A DNA stretch of 64,000 nucleotides from Pseudogemmobacter faecipullorum (GTDB lineage: Bacteria > Pseudomonadota > Alphaproteobacteria > Rhodobacterales > Rhodobacteraceae): positions 124,001 through 188,000 of the forward strand of contig NZ_JACDXX010000007.1 of the NCBI RefSeq assembly GCF_020539525.1, written 5' to 3'. Below the pieces are notes generated by a model. It searched no databases. It saw only the letters and a list, made by a program, of their open reading frames with translations, and was not told where the DNA came from. How positions within the stretch are numbered: position 1 is the first letter of the stretch; each line of letters opens with the position of its first letter. The position numbers were made by a program, and so were the translations under genes. Of this stretch, positions 54,819 to 63,705 are shown in pieces.

Positions 54819-56048
54819 ATGGCGGCGCTTGACCTCGAGTTTACCCGGTCGCAATTTCCGGCCTTCACCGCAATCAGCTGCAGCGCGCATGCCTTTTTTG
54901 AAAATGCCGGCGGCTCTTATCCCTGCACCCAGGTGATCTCGCGGCTGACCCGGTTCTATACTGAGCGCAAGGTCCAGCCCTATCACGCTTTCCCGGCCTC
55001 GGCGGCGGGCGGGGCCGAGATGGATGAGGCGCGCAGCCGTCTGGCGGCGCTGTGCGGGGTGGCGCCGGAGGAGCTGTCTTTCGGCCCCTCAACCAGCGCC
55101 AATACTTTCGTCCTGGCCGAGGCGGTGCGGCAGTGGCTGAAGGGGCAGGATGCGGCGATTGTTGTGACGGATCAGGATCATGAGGCGAACAGCGGCGTCT
55201 GGCGCCGCCTCGCGGCCGAAGGGGTGGAGCTGCGCGAATGGCAGGTGGATCCGACCACCGGCAGCCTTGATCCCGAGGATCTGCGCGGCCTGCTGGCTGA
55301 TGGTAAAGTCCGCCTCGTGGCTTTCCCGCATTGCTCGAATGTCATTGCCGAGATCAATGATGTGGCCGCGATCAGTGCCATTGTGCGCGAGGCAGGGGCG
55401 CGCAGCGTGGTTGATGGCGTATCCTATGCGCCGCATGGCTTTCCGGATTTTCACGCGCTCGGCTGCGATGTTTACCTTTTCTCAGCCTATAAGACCTATG
55501 GTCCGCATCAGGGGATCATGCTGATCAGCGCAGCTTTCGGCGCGGAACTGCCGGGCCAGGGGCATTTCTTTAACCAGGGGGTGCTTTACAAACGCCATAC
55601 TCCGGCCGGGCCGGATCATGCGCAGGTGGCGGCCTGTGCCGGTATGGCCGATTATATCGAACTGCAGGCGGCGCATCACGGTATTGGCGGCACCGTGCTC
55701 GGGCAGGCGCAGGGCGTGCACCGGTTGATGCGCGACCAGGAGATCACGGTGATTGCGCCGCTGCTCGATTATCTGAGCGGACGCAATGATCTGCGCCTGA
55801 TCGGGCCGCGCCGGGCCGGAGACCGCGCGCCGACCGTGGCGGTGCAGCTGCAGGGCGCGGCCGAGCCGGTGGCGGCGGCGCTGGGGCGGCGCGGCATCGC
55901 CTGCGGCGGCGGTGATTTTTACGCGGTGCGGCCCTTGCGGGCCCTTGGCATTGACCCGGCACAGGGCGTGCTGCGGCTTTCGGCGGCGCATTACACCAGC
56001 GCTGATGAGGTGGCCCGGCTGATCCGCGCCATCGATGCTGAGCTGTAA
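54819..56048 (+). CDS. Class V aminotransferase (cysteine desulfurase-like)
   Basis: A 409-residue fold-type I PLP enzyme. The ATG at 54819 has AGAAGG upstream; the frame is open earlier but without similarity. PLP residues are visible in GPSTSANTF, TDQDHEAN, VVDGVSYAPHG and the lysine motif FSAYKTYGPHQG. It resembles the CsdA/isopenicillin-epimerase-like group but lacks an obvious mobile Cys loop typical of IscS, so desulfurase activity is uncertain. Confidence 0.85.
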   Translation: MAALDLEFTRSQFPAFTAISCSAHAFFENAGGSYPCTQVISRLTRFYTERKVQPYHAFPASAAGGAEMDEARSRLAALCGVAPEELSFGPSTSANTFVLAEAVRQWLKGQDAAIVVTDQDHEANSGVWRRLAAEGVELREWQVDPTTGSLDPEDLRGLLADGKVRLVAFPHCSNVIAEINDVAAISAIVREAGARSVVDGVSYAPHGFPDFHALGCDVYLFSAYKTYGPHQGIMLISAAFGAELPGQGHFFNQGVLYKRHTPAGPDHAQVAACAGMADYIELQAAHHGIGGTVLGQAQGVHRLMRDQEITVIAPLLDYLSGRNDLRLIGPRRAGDRAPTVAVQLQGAAEPVAAALGRRGIACGGGDFYAVRPLRALGIDPAQGVLRLSAAHYTSADEVARLIRAIDAEL

Positions 56049-56221
56049 CCACGGGGCGGATCCGGAGTGGCAGGGCGGGGCGGCGGCATTTGCAGGGCTT
56101 TGGGCATTTACAGGGCTTGGGGCGGCAAAATTCCTTAAGCCTTCCCGCAAATTGCCCGAATCTTTACTATACTGGGCCGCAGTGCAATTTTTGGTCAGCC
56201 TGTTCTGACCTGAGGAGGATT

Positions 56222-56662
56222 ATGCCAACCGCTGCGAAACTTGTGGCCTCGGTCTGGTTTGCTCTGGCTGGATGGCTGGCGGCCAATGCTCATGTGCCAG
56301 CGCTTGGAGAAAATGCCGCGGTCGGGCTGTTTCGCGAGCTGACGGCGCTGATCGGCTTTGTCTGCGGCTGGCGGGTGATGGGCAATGGGGTCGATAAATC
56401 CTATGCAGATTCGGTGGGCACCGGGCTGAAAACCTCAATCATCCTGGCCTTTCTCGCGCTTTTGCTGTTTTCCGGCCATCAGATGGTAAAGGAAGCTTTC
56501 CGCATGCATTTCGACGGGCCGATGCAGGCCATGCTGGGCTGGGCGGATCTGATGATGAAAAACGCGGTCCGTATGGTGTCGGTCGGGGTGATCGGGGTGC
56601 TGATCATCGCGGGCCTGCTGGGCGGGCCGCTGACCGAATGGGCCTGGCGGCGCTGGCGGTAA
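56222..56662 (+). CDS. trgA: TrgA family membrane protein
   Basis: A 146-residue membrane protein with four predicted helices. The ATG at 56222 has AGGAGG six bases upstream and gives MPTAAKLVASVWFALAGWLA, the usual start of the rhodobacterial TrgA family, first found as a tellurite-resistance locus in Rhodobacter sphaeroides. The next gene, 18 bases later, is the trgB-type Nudix gene. Confidence 0.88.
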   Translation: MPTAAKLVASVWFALAGWLAANAHVPALGENAAVGLFRELTALIGFVCGWRVMGNGVDKSYADSVGTGLKTSIILAFLALLLFSGHQMVKEAFRMHFDGPMQAMLGWADLMMKNAVRMVSVGVIGVLIIAGLLGGPLTEWAWRRWR

Positions 56663-56680
56663 GCCCTGGATGGTGAGAGA

Positions 56681-57568
56681 ATGACGACAGATCAGACCGG
56701 AGCGGATCCGCGCCTGCCGGACCCGGAACTTGCGGCCCTGCTGCAAGATAGCGCGGCGCGCAGCTTCTGGGCGGCGGTCACCCAGGGGCGTGTGGCAGCC
56801 GATCCGGCACTGGAGCGGCAGCTGGCGCGTGAAATTCTGGCGCTGCAGGGCGACTATCCGGCGCAGACAGTGGCGCGCTGCTACGGCTCGCTGCTGCAGC
56901 GAGCCGGATCTGCCTTGCGGGCCCGGGCCCGCGACGGGCTGAGCCCGGCAAATGGCCCCGAGGCCGCGCTGGTGGAGATTGCCCAGGCGCAGCAGCCCTT
57001 CAGGGGCTATTTCGCCGTCGATCAGATCGATCTGCAACACCGCCGCTTTGACGGAACGCTCTCGGCCCCTTTGCGGCGCGAGGTCTTTGTCTCGGGCGAT
57101 GCGGTGACGGTTCTGCCCTATGATCCTTTGCGCGACCGGCTGTTGCTGGTCGAGCAGTTCCGCCCCGGCCCGCTGGCGCGGGGCGAACAACGGCCCTGGC
57201 TGATCGAGGCGGTGGCGGGGCGGATCGATCCCGGTGAAAGCCCGGAACAGGCGGCGCGGCGCGAGGCGGCCGAAGAGGCCGGGCTCAGCCTGACCTCCCT
57301 GCTGCCGGTGGCTGAATATTATCCCTCGCCCGGGGTGATGAGCGAATATCTCTGGTCCTATCTGGCTCTAACCGATCTGCCCGATCTGCAGGGCGGGGTG
57401 TTCGGCCTTGCTGCCGAGGGCGAGGATATCCGCAGCCATATCGTCAGTTTCGATCAGGCGATGGCCTGGCAGCGGGCGGGGCGGCTGGCTAATGCGCCCT
57501 TGATTCTGACGCTGTTCTGGCTTGCGGCTGAGCGCGCGCGCCTGCGCGCTGATTTCGCGCAGGCTTAA
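56681..57568 (+). CDS. trgB: Nudix hydrolase, TrgB type
   Basis: A 295-residue protein. The C-terminal half is a Nudix hydrolase of the ADP-ribose pyrophosphatase type with an intact Nudix box (AGRIDPGESPEQAARREAAE then EAGL) and the EQFRPGPL strand. The N-terminal 90 residues are a separate helical extension, as in TrgB. It follows trgA in the same direction. The link of a nucleotide hydrolase to tellurite tolerance is genetic only. Confidence 0.88.
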   Translation: MTTDQTGADPRLPDPELAALLQDSAARSFWAAVTQGRVAADPALERQLAREILALQGDYPAQTVARCYGSLLQRAGSALRARARDGLSPANGPEAALVEIAQAQQPFRGYFAVDQIDLQHRRFDGTLSAPLRREVFVSGDAVTVLPYDPLRDRLLLVEQFRPGPLARGEQRPWLIEAVAGRIDPGESPEQAARREAAEEAGLSLTSLLPVAEYYPSPGVMSEYLWSYLALTDLPDLQGGVFGLAAEGEDIRSHIVSFDQAMAWQRAGRLANAPLILTLFWLAAERARLRADFAQA

Positions 57569-57677
57569 GCGGCGCCAGGGCTCACTCCTGGCCTTGATCG
57601 CCAGGGGCTGCTGGACATACCCTGCGGCAAAGGCCGCCGTATAAGGGGGCAGAGGCCGGAATGCGGCGAGGGACAAG

Positions 57678-58337
57678 ATGGAAGCGGACAGCCGCAAGAT
57701 ACCGACCCATGAGGTCACCTGGACGAAACTGCGGGATATGATCCTGTTCGGCGCGCTGGCGCCCGGACAGCCGGTCACCATTCAGGGCCTGACCGCCGAG
57801 CTCGGAGCGGGGATGACGCCGGTGCGCGAGGCGATCCGCCGTCTGACCGCCGAGGGCGCGCTGATGCCCCAGGGCAACCGGCGGGTTGCCGTGCCGCAGA
57901 TGACGCAATCTGTGCTCGACCAGCTGGCCTGGGCGCGCCAGGCGATTGAGCCGCATCTGGCCGAGCTGGCGCTGCCCCGGCTGACGCCCGAACTGATCGC
58001 AAGGCTGCGCGAGATTGACGGCGAGGTGAATGCCGCCATCGCTGCCGGCAGTATCCCGGGCTATCTGCGCGCCAATCACAGTTTCCATTTCACCCTTTAT
58101 GAGGCGGCCGAAGCGCCGGTCCTGCTGGATTTTGCCCATTCGCTCTGGCTGCGCGCCGGCCCTTCGCTGCGGGTGGTGATGGGGCGCTACAGCAGTTCGG
58201 GCCTGCCGGATCTGCATGATGAGGCGCTGGCGGCGATGGAGCGCGGCGATGCCGCCGGGCTGAGTGCGGCAATTTCGCGCGATCTGCAGCAGGGCATCGA
58301 TCATGTGCGCCTTGCCCTGGCCGAAGGCGCGTTCTGA
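57678..58337 (+). CDS. GntR family regulator (FCD/FadR subfamily)
   Basis: A 219-residue regulator: winged helix at about 10-70 (QGLTAELGAGMTPVREAIRR is the recognition region) and a helical FCD ligand domain with the metal-site histidines in ANHSFHFTLYEAA and LHDEAL. It lies just upstream of a class III aminotransferase in the same direction, with a candidate operator between them, so control of that gene is likely. Confidence 0.9.
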   Translation: MEADSRKIPTHEVTWTKLRDMILFGALAPGQPVTIQGLTAELGAGMTPVREAIRRLTAEGALMPQGNRRVAVPQMTQSVLDQLAWARQAIEPHLAELALPRLTPELIARLREIDGEVNAAIAAGSIPGYLRANHSFHFTLYEAAEAPVLLDFAHSLWLRAGPSLRVVMGRYSSSGLPDLHDEALAAMERGDAAGLSAAISRDLQQGIDHVRLALAEGAF

Positions 58338-58437
58338 GCCGGACCCCGGACCCCTCGCCCTGGGTCTCCCGGCCTGAAACCGCGCTGATATCCGCGGCTT
58401 TTTCGCCGCGGCCCCGCGTTTATCCGCTTTGCGGAAT

Positions 58438-58451
58438 AATTTGATCAAATT
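58438..58451. promoter_or_regulatory. Candidate GntR operator
   Basis: A perfect 14-base palindrome, AATTTGATCAAATT, in an otherwise GC-rich spacer, 86 bases before the aminotransferase start and 100 bases after the GntR gene. A 7-bp hairpin (CCGCGGC with GCCGCGG, near 58392-58411) precedes it and may end the regulator transcript. Confidence 0.55.
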
Positions 58452-58537
58452 TCTTGCTGCGCTTGGAAAATCTCCGTAATCTGGCGGCGAGGGGCGATTT
58501 GCCCTGCTGATTCCTCTGTTTCCGGAAGGTGGCCGCT

Positions 58538-59938
58538 ATGACCATGATCACCAATAATTTGCCGACAGCTGAGCTGCAAAGGCTTGATGCGGCTCACCAT
58601 TTCCACCCTTTCACCGACAGGGCCGCTTTGGCGGAAAAAGGCGCGCGGGTGATTTTGCGCGGCGAGGGCTGCTGGCTGACCGACTCGGAAGGGCACCGTA
58701 TTCTCGACGGTATGGCGGGGCTGTGGTGCGTGAATATTGGCTATGGCCGTAAGGAACTGGCCGAAGTGGCGGCGCGCCAGATGCAGGAGCTGCCCTATTA
58801 CAACACCTTCTTCCAGACCACCCACGTGCCCGCCATCGCTCTGGCGGCGAAACTGGCCGAACTGGCACCGGGCGATCTGAATCATGTGTTCTTTGCCGGC
58901 TCGGGCTCGGAAGCCAATGATACCAATATCCGCCTCGTCCGCCGCTACTGGCAGGTGAAAGAGCAGCCGGAAAAGCGCGTCATCATCGCACGCTGGAACG
59001 GCTATCACGGCTCGACCCTCGGCGGCGGCAGCCTTGGCGGTATGAAACCGATCCATGCCCATGGCGGTAAGATCGACGGGATCGAGCATATCAACCAGCC
59101 CTATTGGTGGGCTGAGGGCGGTGATATGAGCGAGGATGAATTCGGCCTCGCCCGGGCGCGGGAGCTGGAGGATAAAATCCTTGAGCTCGGCGCCGACAAG
59201 GTCGCGGCCTTCATCGGTGAAGCCGTGCAGGGCGCGGGCGGTGTGATCATCCCGCCGAAAACCTACTGGCCGGAAATTCAGCGCATTTGTAAGAAATACA
59301 ATGTTTTGCTGATCCTTGACGAAGTGATCACCGGCTTTGGCCGTACCGGCAACTGGTTCGCAGCGCAAACCTTTGATATCAAACCCGATATCATCACCAT
59401 CGCCAAGGGCCTGTCCTCGGGCTATGCGCCGGTCGGCGGCTCGATCCTTTCGGATGACGTGGCAGAGGTCGTCGGTTCGGGCGGTGATTTTAACCATGGC
59501 TACACCTATTCCGGCCATCCTGTGGCGGCAGCGGTCGCGCTGGAGAACCTGCGGATCCTGCAAGATGAGCAGATTATCGAACATGTGCAGAATGTGGCGC
59601 ATCCCTACCTGGCAGAACGCTGGGCGAAACTGGCAGAACATCCGCTGGTCGGTGAGGCCCGGCTGGTTGGCCTGATGGGGTCGCTGGCGCTGGTGCCGAA
59701 TAAGACCAAAGGCGCGAAATTCGCCTCGGAAGAGGGCACCGTTGGCCTGCGCGCGCGTGAGCGCTGCTTCGCCAATGATCTGATCATGCGCCATGTTGGT
59801 GACCGGATGATCATCTCGCCGCCACTGACCATTACCCCGGCCGAGATTGATACGCTGATCGAACGTGCGACAAAGTCGCTCGATGAATGCTATGCCGGGC
59901 TGCAGAAAGACGGTCTGCTGGTGGCACAGCAGGGCTGA
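58538..59938 (+). CDS. Class III aminotransferase
   Basis: A 466-residue omega-type transaminase. The ATG at 58538 has GGAAGG upstream; the GTG at 58529 is less likely. Signature parts: FFAGSGSEANDTNIRLVRRYW, LILDEVITGFGRTG and the PLP lysine in TIAKGLSSGYAPVGG. It is closest to putrescine- or beta-alanine-pyruvate transaminases (SpuC-like). The upstream GntR regulator and the PotD-like protein nearby fit amine use. The exact amine donor is open. Confidence 0.9.
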   Translation: MTMITNNLPTAELQRLDAAHHFHPFTDRAALAEKGARVILRGEGCWLTDSEGHRILDGMAGLWCVNIGYGRKELAEVAARQMQELPYYNTFFQTTHVPAIALAAKLAELAPGDLNHVFFAGSGSEANDTNIRLVRRYWQVKEQPEKRVIIARWNGYHGSTLGGGSLGGMKPIHAHGGKIDGIEHINQPYWWAEGGDMSEDEFGLARARELEDKILELGADKVAAFIGEAVQGAGGVIIPPKTYWPEIQRICKKYNVLLILDEVITGFGRTGNWFAAQTFDIKPDIITIAKGLSSGYAPVGGSILSDDVAEVVGSGGDFNHGYTYSGHPVAAAVALENLRILQDEQIIEHVQNVAHPYLAERWAKLAEHPLVGEARLVGLMGSLALVPNKTKGAKFASEEGTVGLRARERCFANDLIMRHVGDRMIISPPLTITPAEIDTLIERATKSLDECYAGLQKDGLLVAQQG

Positions 59939-59977
59939 GCGGCAACAGCTGCCGCAATGGCGTGCGGCGGATAAACG

Positions 59978-60005
59978 GGGCGGGCCATCTGGCCCGCCCT
60001 TTTTT
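59978..60005 (+). terminator. Terminator after the class III aminotransferase gene
   Basis: GGGCGGGCC (59978-59986) pairs with GGCCCGCCC (59991-59999) over a 4-base loop, followed by six T. Confidence 0.95.
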
Positions 60006-60209
60006 CTGCGCGCCGAGGATTAATCTTCCCAAATCAGCCGCCTGGGGCAAAGGATGATCCACCGGGCCGGGTTCTGGCGGGAAGCCGTTGCCAGAACCGC
60101 GCCGGAGCCTTGCAAAACCCGGTTGCTTTATTGCCGCGCAGCGCGGCCCGCGCTTGAGTTTGCACGCTGGCTTGCCTACACCAGAGCAAATGGTAACGGG
60201 ACGAAACCG

Positions 60210-61244
60210 ATGCGCATCCACAGTGATCTGGCCGAAACAATCGGCAATACGCCGCTTTTGAAACTCCGCAAGGCGAGCGAACTGACCGGCTGCACCATTC
60301 TGGGTAAATGCGAATTCATGAACCCCGGGCAGTCGATCAAGGACCGCGCCGCGCTGTTCATCATCCGCGATGCGGTGAAGCGCGGCCTGCTGGAACCGGG
60401 CGGCACGATTGTCGAGGGCACGGCCGGCAATACCGGCATTGGCCTCGCGCTGGTGGGCAATTCGCTGGGTTTCCGTACCGTGATCGTCATTCCCGAGACC
60501 CAGAGCCAGGAAAAAAAGGATATGATCCGCCTTGCCGGGGCAGATCTGGTGCAGGTTCCGGCCGCGCCCTATAAAAATCCGAACAATTACGTGCGCTATT
60601 CCGGCCGCCTCGCCGAAGCCCTGGCCCGGACCGAGCCGAAGGGGGCAATCTGGGCCAATCAGTTCGACAATACCGCCAATCGTCAGGCCCATGTCGAGAC
60701 CACCGGGCCCGAAATCTGGGAGCAGACCGGCGGGAAGGTCGACGGCTTTGTCGCAGCGGTCGGCTCGGGCGGAACCCTGGCCGGGGTCGCAGAATATCTG
60801 CAGCCCAAAGGCGTGAAGATCGGCCTCGCGGATCCGGAAGGGGCAGCGCTGCACAGCTTTTACACCAGCGGAGTGTTTGAAAGCCCCGGCTCCTCGATCA
60901 CCGAGGGCATCGGCCAGGGCCGGATCACCGCCAATCTTGAGGGCTTCCGCCCCGATCACTCCTGGCGCATCCCGGATGCCGAAGCCTTGCCGATCATTTT
61001 CGATCTGCTGCAGGAGGAAGGGCTCTGCCTTGGTGGCTCCAGCGCCATCAATATCGCCGGGGCGATCCGCCTCGCACGCGAACTGGGGCCGGGCCATACC
61101 ATCGTGACCGTGCTCTGCGACTATGGCAACCGCTATCAGTCGAAGTTGTTTAACCCTGTGTTCCTGCGGGAAAAAGGGCTGCCTGTCCCCGAGTGGCTGG
61201 CCCGGGGCGCCGTTGCACTGCCCTCGGTCTATGAAGACGTCTGA
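60210..61244 (+). CDS. cysK: Cysteine synthase
   Basis: A 344-residue O-acetylserine sulfhydrylase, PLP fold type II. The ATG at 60210 gives the conserved MRIHSDLAETIGNTPLLKL; longer frames upstream lack similarity. The PLP lysine is Lys44 in NPGQSIKDRAA, the substrate loop is EGTAGNTGIGLA and the phosphate loop GSGGTLAG. It has the SITEGIGQGRITANL segment of a subgroup slightly longer than E. coli CysK. The ribosome site is weak. It stops 10 bases before the MscS-type gene. Confidence 0.94.
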   Translation: MRIHSDLAETIGNTPLLKLRKASELTGCTILGKCEFMNPGQSIKDRAALFIIRDAVKRGLLEPGGTIVEGTAGNTGIGLALVGNSLGFRTVIVIPETQSQEKKDMIRLAGADLVQVPAAPYKNPNNYVRYSGRLAEALARTEPKGAIWANQFDNTANRQAHVETTGPEIWEQTGGKVDGFVAAVGSGGTLAGVAEYLQPKGVKIGLADPEGAALHSFYTSGVFESPGSSITEGIGQGRITANLEGFRPDHSWRIPDAEALPIIFDLLQEEGLCLGGSSAINIAGAIRLARELGPGHTIVTVLCDYGNRYQSKLFNPVFLREKGLPVPEWLARGAVALPSVYEDV

Positions 61245-61254
61245 GCGAGTTTTA

Positions 61255-63705
61255 ATGTCGATCCAGGTTTATGCCGCAAACACCGGGCGCGGCGCAGCGG
61301 TATCGCTGCGCGCGCTCTTTTTCATTCTGTGCCTCGGATTTCTGAGCTGCGCCCTGCTGGGCACCTCGCCGCTCTATGCGGCGGATCAGCAGGCGGCCGA
61401 GGTCAATCTCGAGAAATGGGACCAGATTGCCCAGGCGGCTGAGGCCGAGCTGGAGCGCGGGGGCCAGAGCGACCGCGCGATCCAGGATCTGCGCGCCAGT
61501 CTTGCCGACTGGCGCGGCCGGCTGAGCACCGCCCAGAGCAGCAATTCGGCCCGGATTGCCACTTTGCGTGATCAGATCGCCGCTCTGGGGGTGCCTCCTG
61601 AGGGGGGTGCCGCTGAAGCCCCGGAAATTGCGCAGAAACGTCAGGAACTCAGCGAGCAGCTGACCCGGGCAGAGGCGCCAGGAATCGCCGCCGAGGCCGC
61701 CTATCGCCGCGCCGATGGCCTGATCCAGGAAATCGATACCATCCTGCGTGAGCGCGCCGCCGATCAGCTGCTGAAGCTCTGGCCCTCGCCGCTCAATCCG
61801 GTGCACTGGCCTGAGGCGGTGATCGGGCTGAGCGACGGCATTATCCTGCTGTGGAAAGAGCTGTCCTCGGGCTGGAACGACCCGCGCGACCGCGCCAAAT
61901 TCTACGATTCCCTGCCTCTGATCGTGATCCTGTCGATCATCGCCATCGCCACCACGGTTTTTGCGCGGCCCTGGATTACCGCTTTTTCCGACCGGCTGCG
62001 GCTGGGCAAAACCGAGGCGCGGCGCCGGATTTTCGGCCTGCTCGCATCGCTGGGCCTGGTGGTCGTGCCGACCATTGGCATGATCGCTTTGTCGGTGGCG
62101 CTGGTCCGTACCGGCTTTCTTGGCCCGGTCACCAGCCAGCTGGCACAGGCGCTGCCGCTGCTGGGCTTTATGGTCTTTGGCGCGATCTGGCTGGGCGGGC
62201 GGTCTTTTCCCCGGATCGACAGCGCCGAGGGCCTGCTGGATCTTCCCGAGGGCCGCCGCAGCGAAGGCCGGGTGCTCGCCGGATTGATGGGGGCAGTTCT
62301 GGCGGTCGAGACCCTGCGCCAGATCGTATTCGACGGCCAGAGCTATTCCGACGCCGTGCTGTCCTTGCTGTCCTTCCCGCTGATCTGCTTCGGGGCGCTC
62401 TGCCTGTGGCGGATCGGGCGGCTGATGAATGTGCAGTTCATCGATCATGAAAGCGGCAATTACCAGGGCCGCCTGCTCAGCCTGCTCGGCCGCGGCATCA
62501 AGGTCCTGGCCTTTGTTGCCACGCTCCTGGCGGCTTTCGGCTATGTCACCGCCGGCTCGGCTCTGGTGTTCCAGACCATTCTTTCGCTCGGCCTGCTGGC
62601 GCTGATCCTTATCCTGCAGCGTCTGCTCTCGGATCTCTGGGCGGTGGTTTATCCGGCAGATGATGCGGTCGCCGAGAATGAGCGCCTGGTGCCGGTGCTG
62701 TTCGGCTTTGGCCTCGGCCTGCTGTCCCTGCCGGTTTTCGCGCTGATCTGGGGCAGCCGGCTGTCGGATCTGAGTGAGCTCTGGACCCGTTTCGGCGCGG
62801 GATTCCGCCTCGGCGAGGCACGGGTATCCCCGACCGACTTCCTTGTTTTCGCGATGATTTTCGCGCTTGGATATCTGATCACCCGCCTGTTCCAGGGCAC
62901 GTTGCGCAACACCATTCTGCCCCGCACCAGGATGGACCGGGGCGGGCAGAATGCGCTTGTCTCCGGCACCGGCTATGTCGGTATCTTCCTCGCCGCTCTG
63001 GTGGCGATCAATGCCACCGGGATTGATCTCTCGGGCCTTGCCATCGTCGCCTCGGCCCTCTCGGTCGGTATCGGTTTCGGTCTGCAGAATATTGTGCAGA
63101 ACTTTGTTTCGGGCATCATTCTGATGATCGAGCGCCCGGTTTCCGAGGGTGACTGGATCGAGGTCGGCACCACCCAGGGCGTGGTAAAGACCATTTCGGT
63201 ACGCTCGACGCGCATTCAGACTTTTGACCGCAATGTGGTTGTGGTGCCAAATGCCGATCTGGTGAGCCAGCGCGTGACCAACTGGACCAGGTTCGGCCTC
63301 GCGGGCCGGCTGATTGTGCCGGTCGGCGTCGCCTATGGCACCGATACCCGTAAGGTCGAGCGGGTGCTGCGTGAAATCGCCGAGGCGCAGCCGCTGGTCA
63401 TCCTCAATCCGGCGCCGCTGGTGGTGTTTCAGGGCTTTGGGGTGAATTCGATGGATTTCGAACTGCGGGTTATCCTGCGCGATGTCAATTTCACCAGCAG
63501 TGTGCGCACTGAGATCAATCATATGATCGCAGAGCGCTTCCCGCTGGAAGATATCGAGATCCCCTTCGCCCAGAGCGATATCACCCTGCGCAATCTCGAT
63601 GAGCTGGCCCGGCTGATCAGCGGTGCCGGGGGTGAGCGGGCCGAACCCGCGCCTGACCGTGCAGTTGCCGATCCGCAAGGCCGTGCCGCAGAAGGCGAGA
63701 AATGA
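61255..63705 (+). CDS. Large MscS-type mechanosensitive channel with periplasmic DUF3772 domain
   Basis: An 816-residue inner-membrane channel. The start is ATG at 61255 (GAGCGAG upstream); an ATG at 61231 would overlap cysK. A signal peptide (cleavage near LYAAD) is followed by a periplasmic coiled-coil/DUF3772 domain (about 45-180), about eight or more helices (205-620), and the MscS pore region with ALSVGIGFGLQNIVQNFVSG and IERPVSEGDWIEV. The C-terminal cytoplasmic vestibule and a basic/acidic tail complete it. It relieves turgor under osmotic downshock. The stop overlaps the AlaX start (ATGA). Confidence 0.93.
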   Translation: MSIQVYAANTGRGAAVSLRALFFILCLGFLSCALLGTSPLYAADQQAAEVNLEKWDQIAQAAEAELERGGQSDRAIQDLRASLADWRGRLSTAQSSNSARIATLRDQIAALGVPPEGGAAEAPEIAQKRQELSEQLTRAEAPGIAAEAAYRRADGLIQEIDTILRERAADQLLKLWPSPLNPVHWPEAVIGLSDGIILLWKELSSGWNDPRDRAKFYDSLPLIVILSIIAIATTVFARPWITAFSDRLRLGKTEARRRIFGLLASLGLVVVPTIGMIALSVALVRTGFLGPVTSQLAQALPLLGFMVFGAIWLGGRSFPRIDSAEGLLDLPEGRRSEGRVLAGLMGAVLAVETLRQIVFDGQSYSDAVLSLLSFPLICFGALCLWRIGRLMNVQFIDHESGNYQGRLLSLLGRGIKVLAFVATLLAAFGYVTAGSALVFQTILSLGLLALILILQRLLSDLWAVVYPADDAVAENERLVPVLFGFGLGLLSLPVFALIWGSRLSDLSELWTRFGAGFRLGEARVSPTDFLVFAMIFALGYLITRLFQGTLRNTILPRTRMDRGGQNALVSGTGYVGIFLAALVAINATGIDLSGLAIVASALSVGIGFGLQNIVQNFVSGIILMIERPVSEGDWIEVGTTQGVVKTISVRSTRIQTFDRNVVVVPNADLVSQRVTNWTRFGLAGRLIVPVGVAYGTDTRKVERVLREIAEAQPLVILNPAPLVVFQGFGVNSMDFELRVILRDVNFTSSVRTEINHMIAERFPLEDIEIPFAQSDITLRNLDELARLISGAGGERAEPAPDRAVADPQGRAAEGEK

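Noticed and set aside
61252-63678. An 808-codon frame antisense to the MscS-type channel gene
   Set aside because: A composition shadow of a clearly recognised membrane protein; its product is Gln/Arg/His-rich with no plausible domains.
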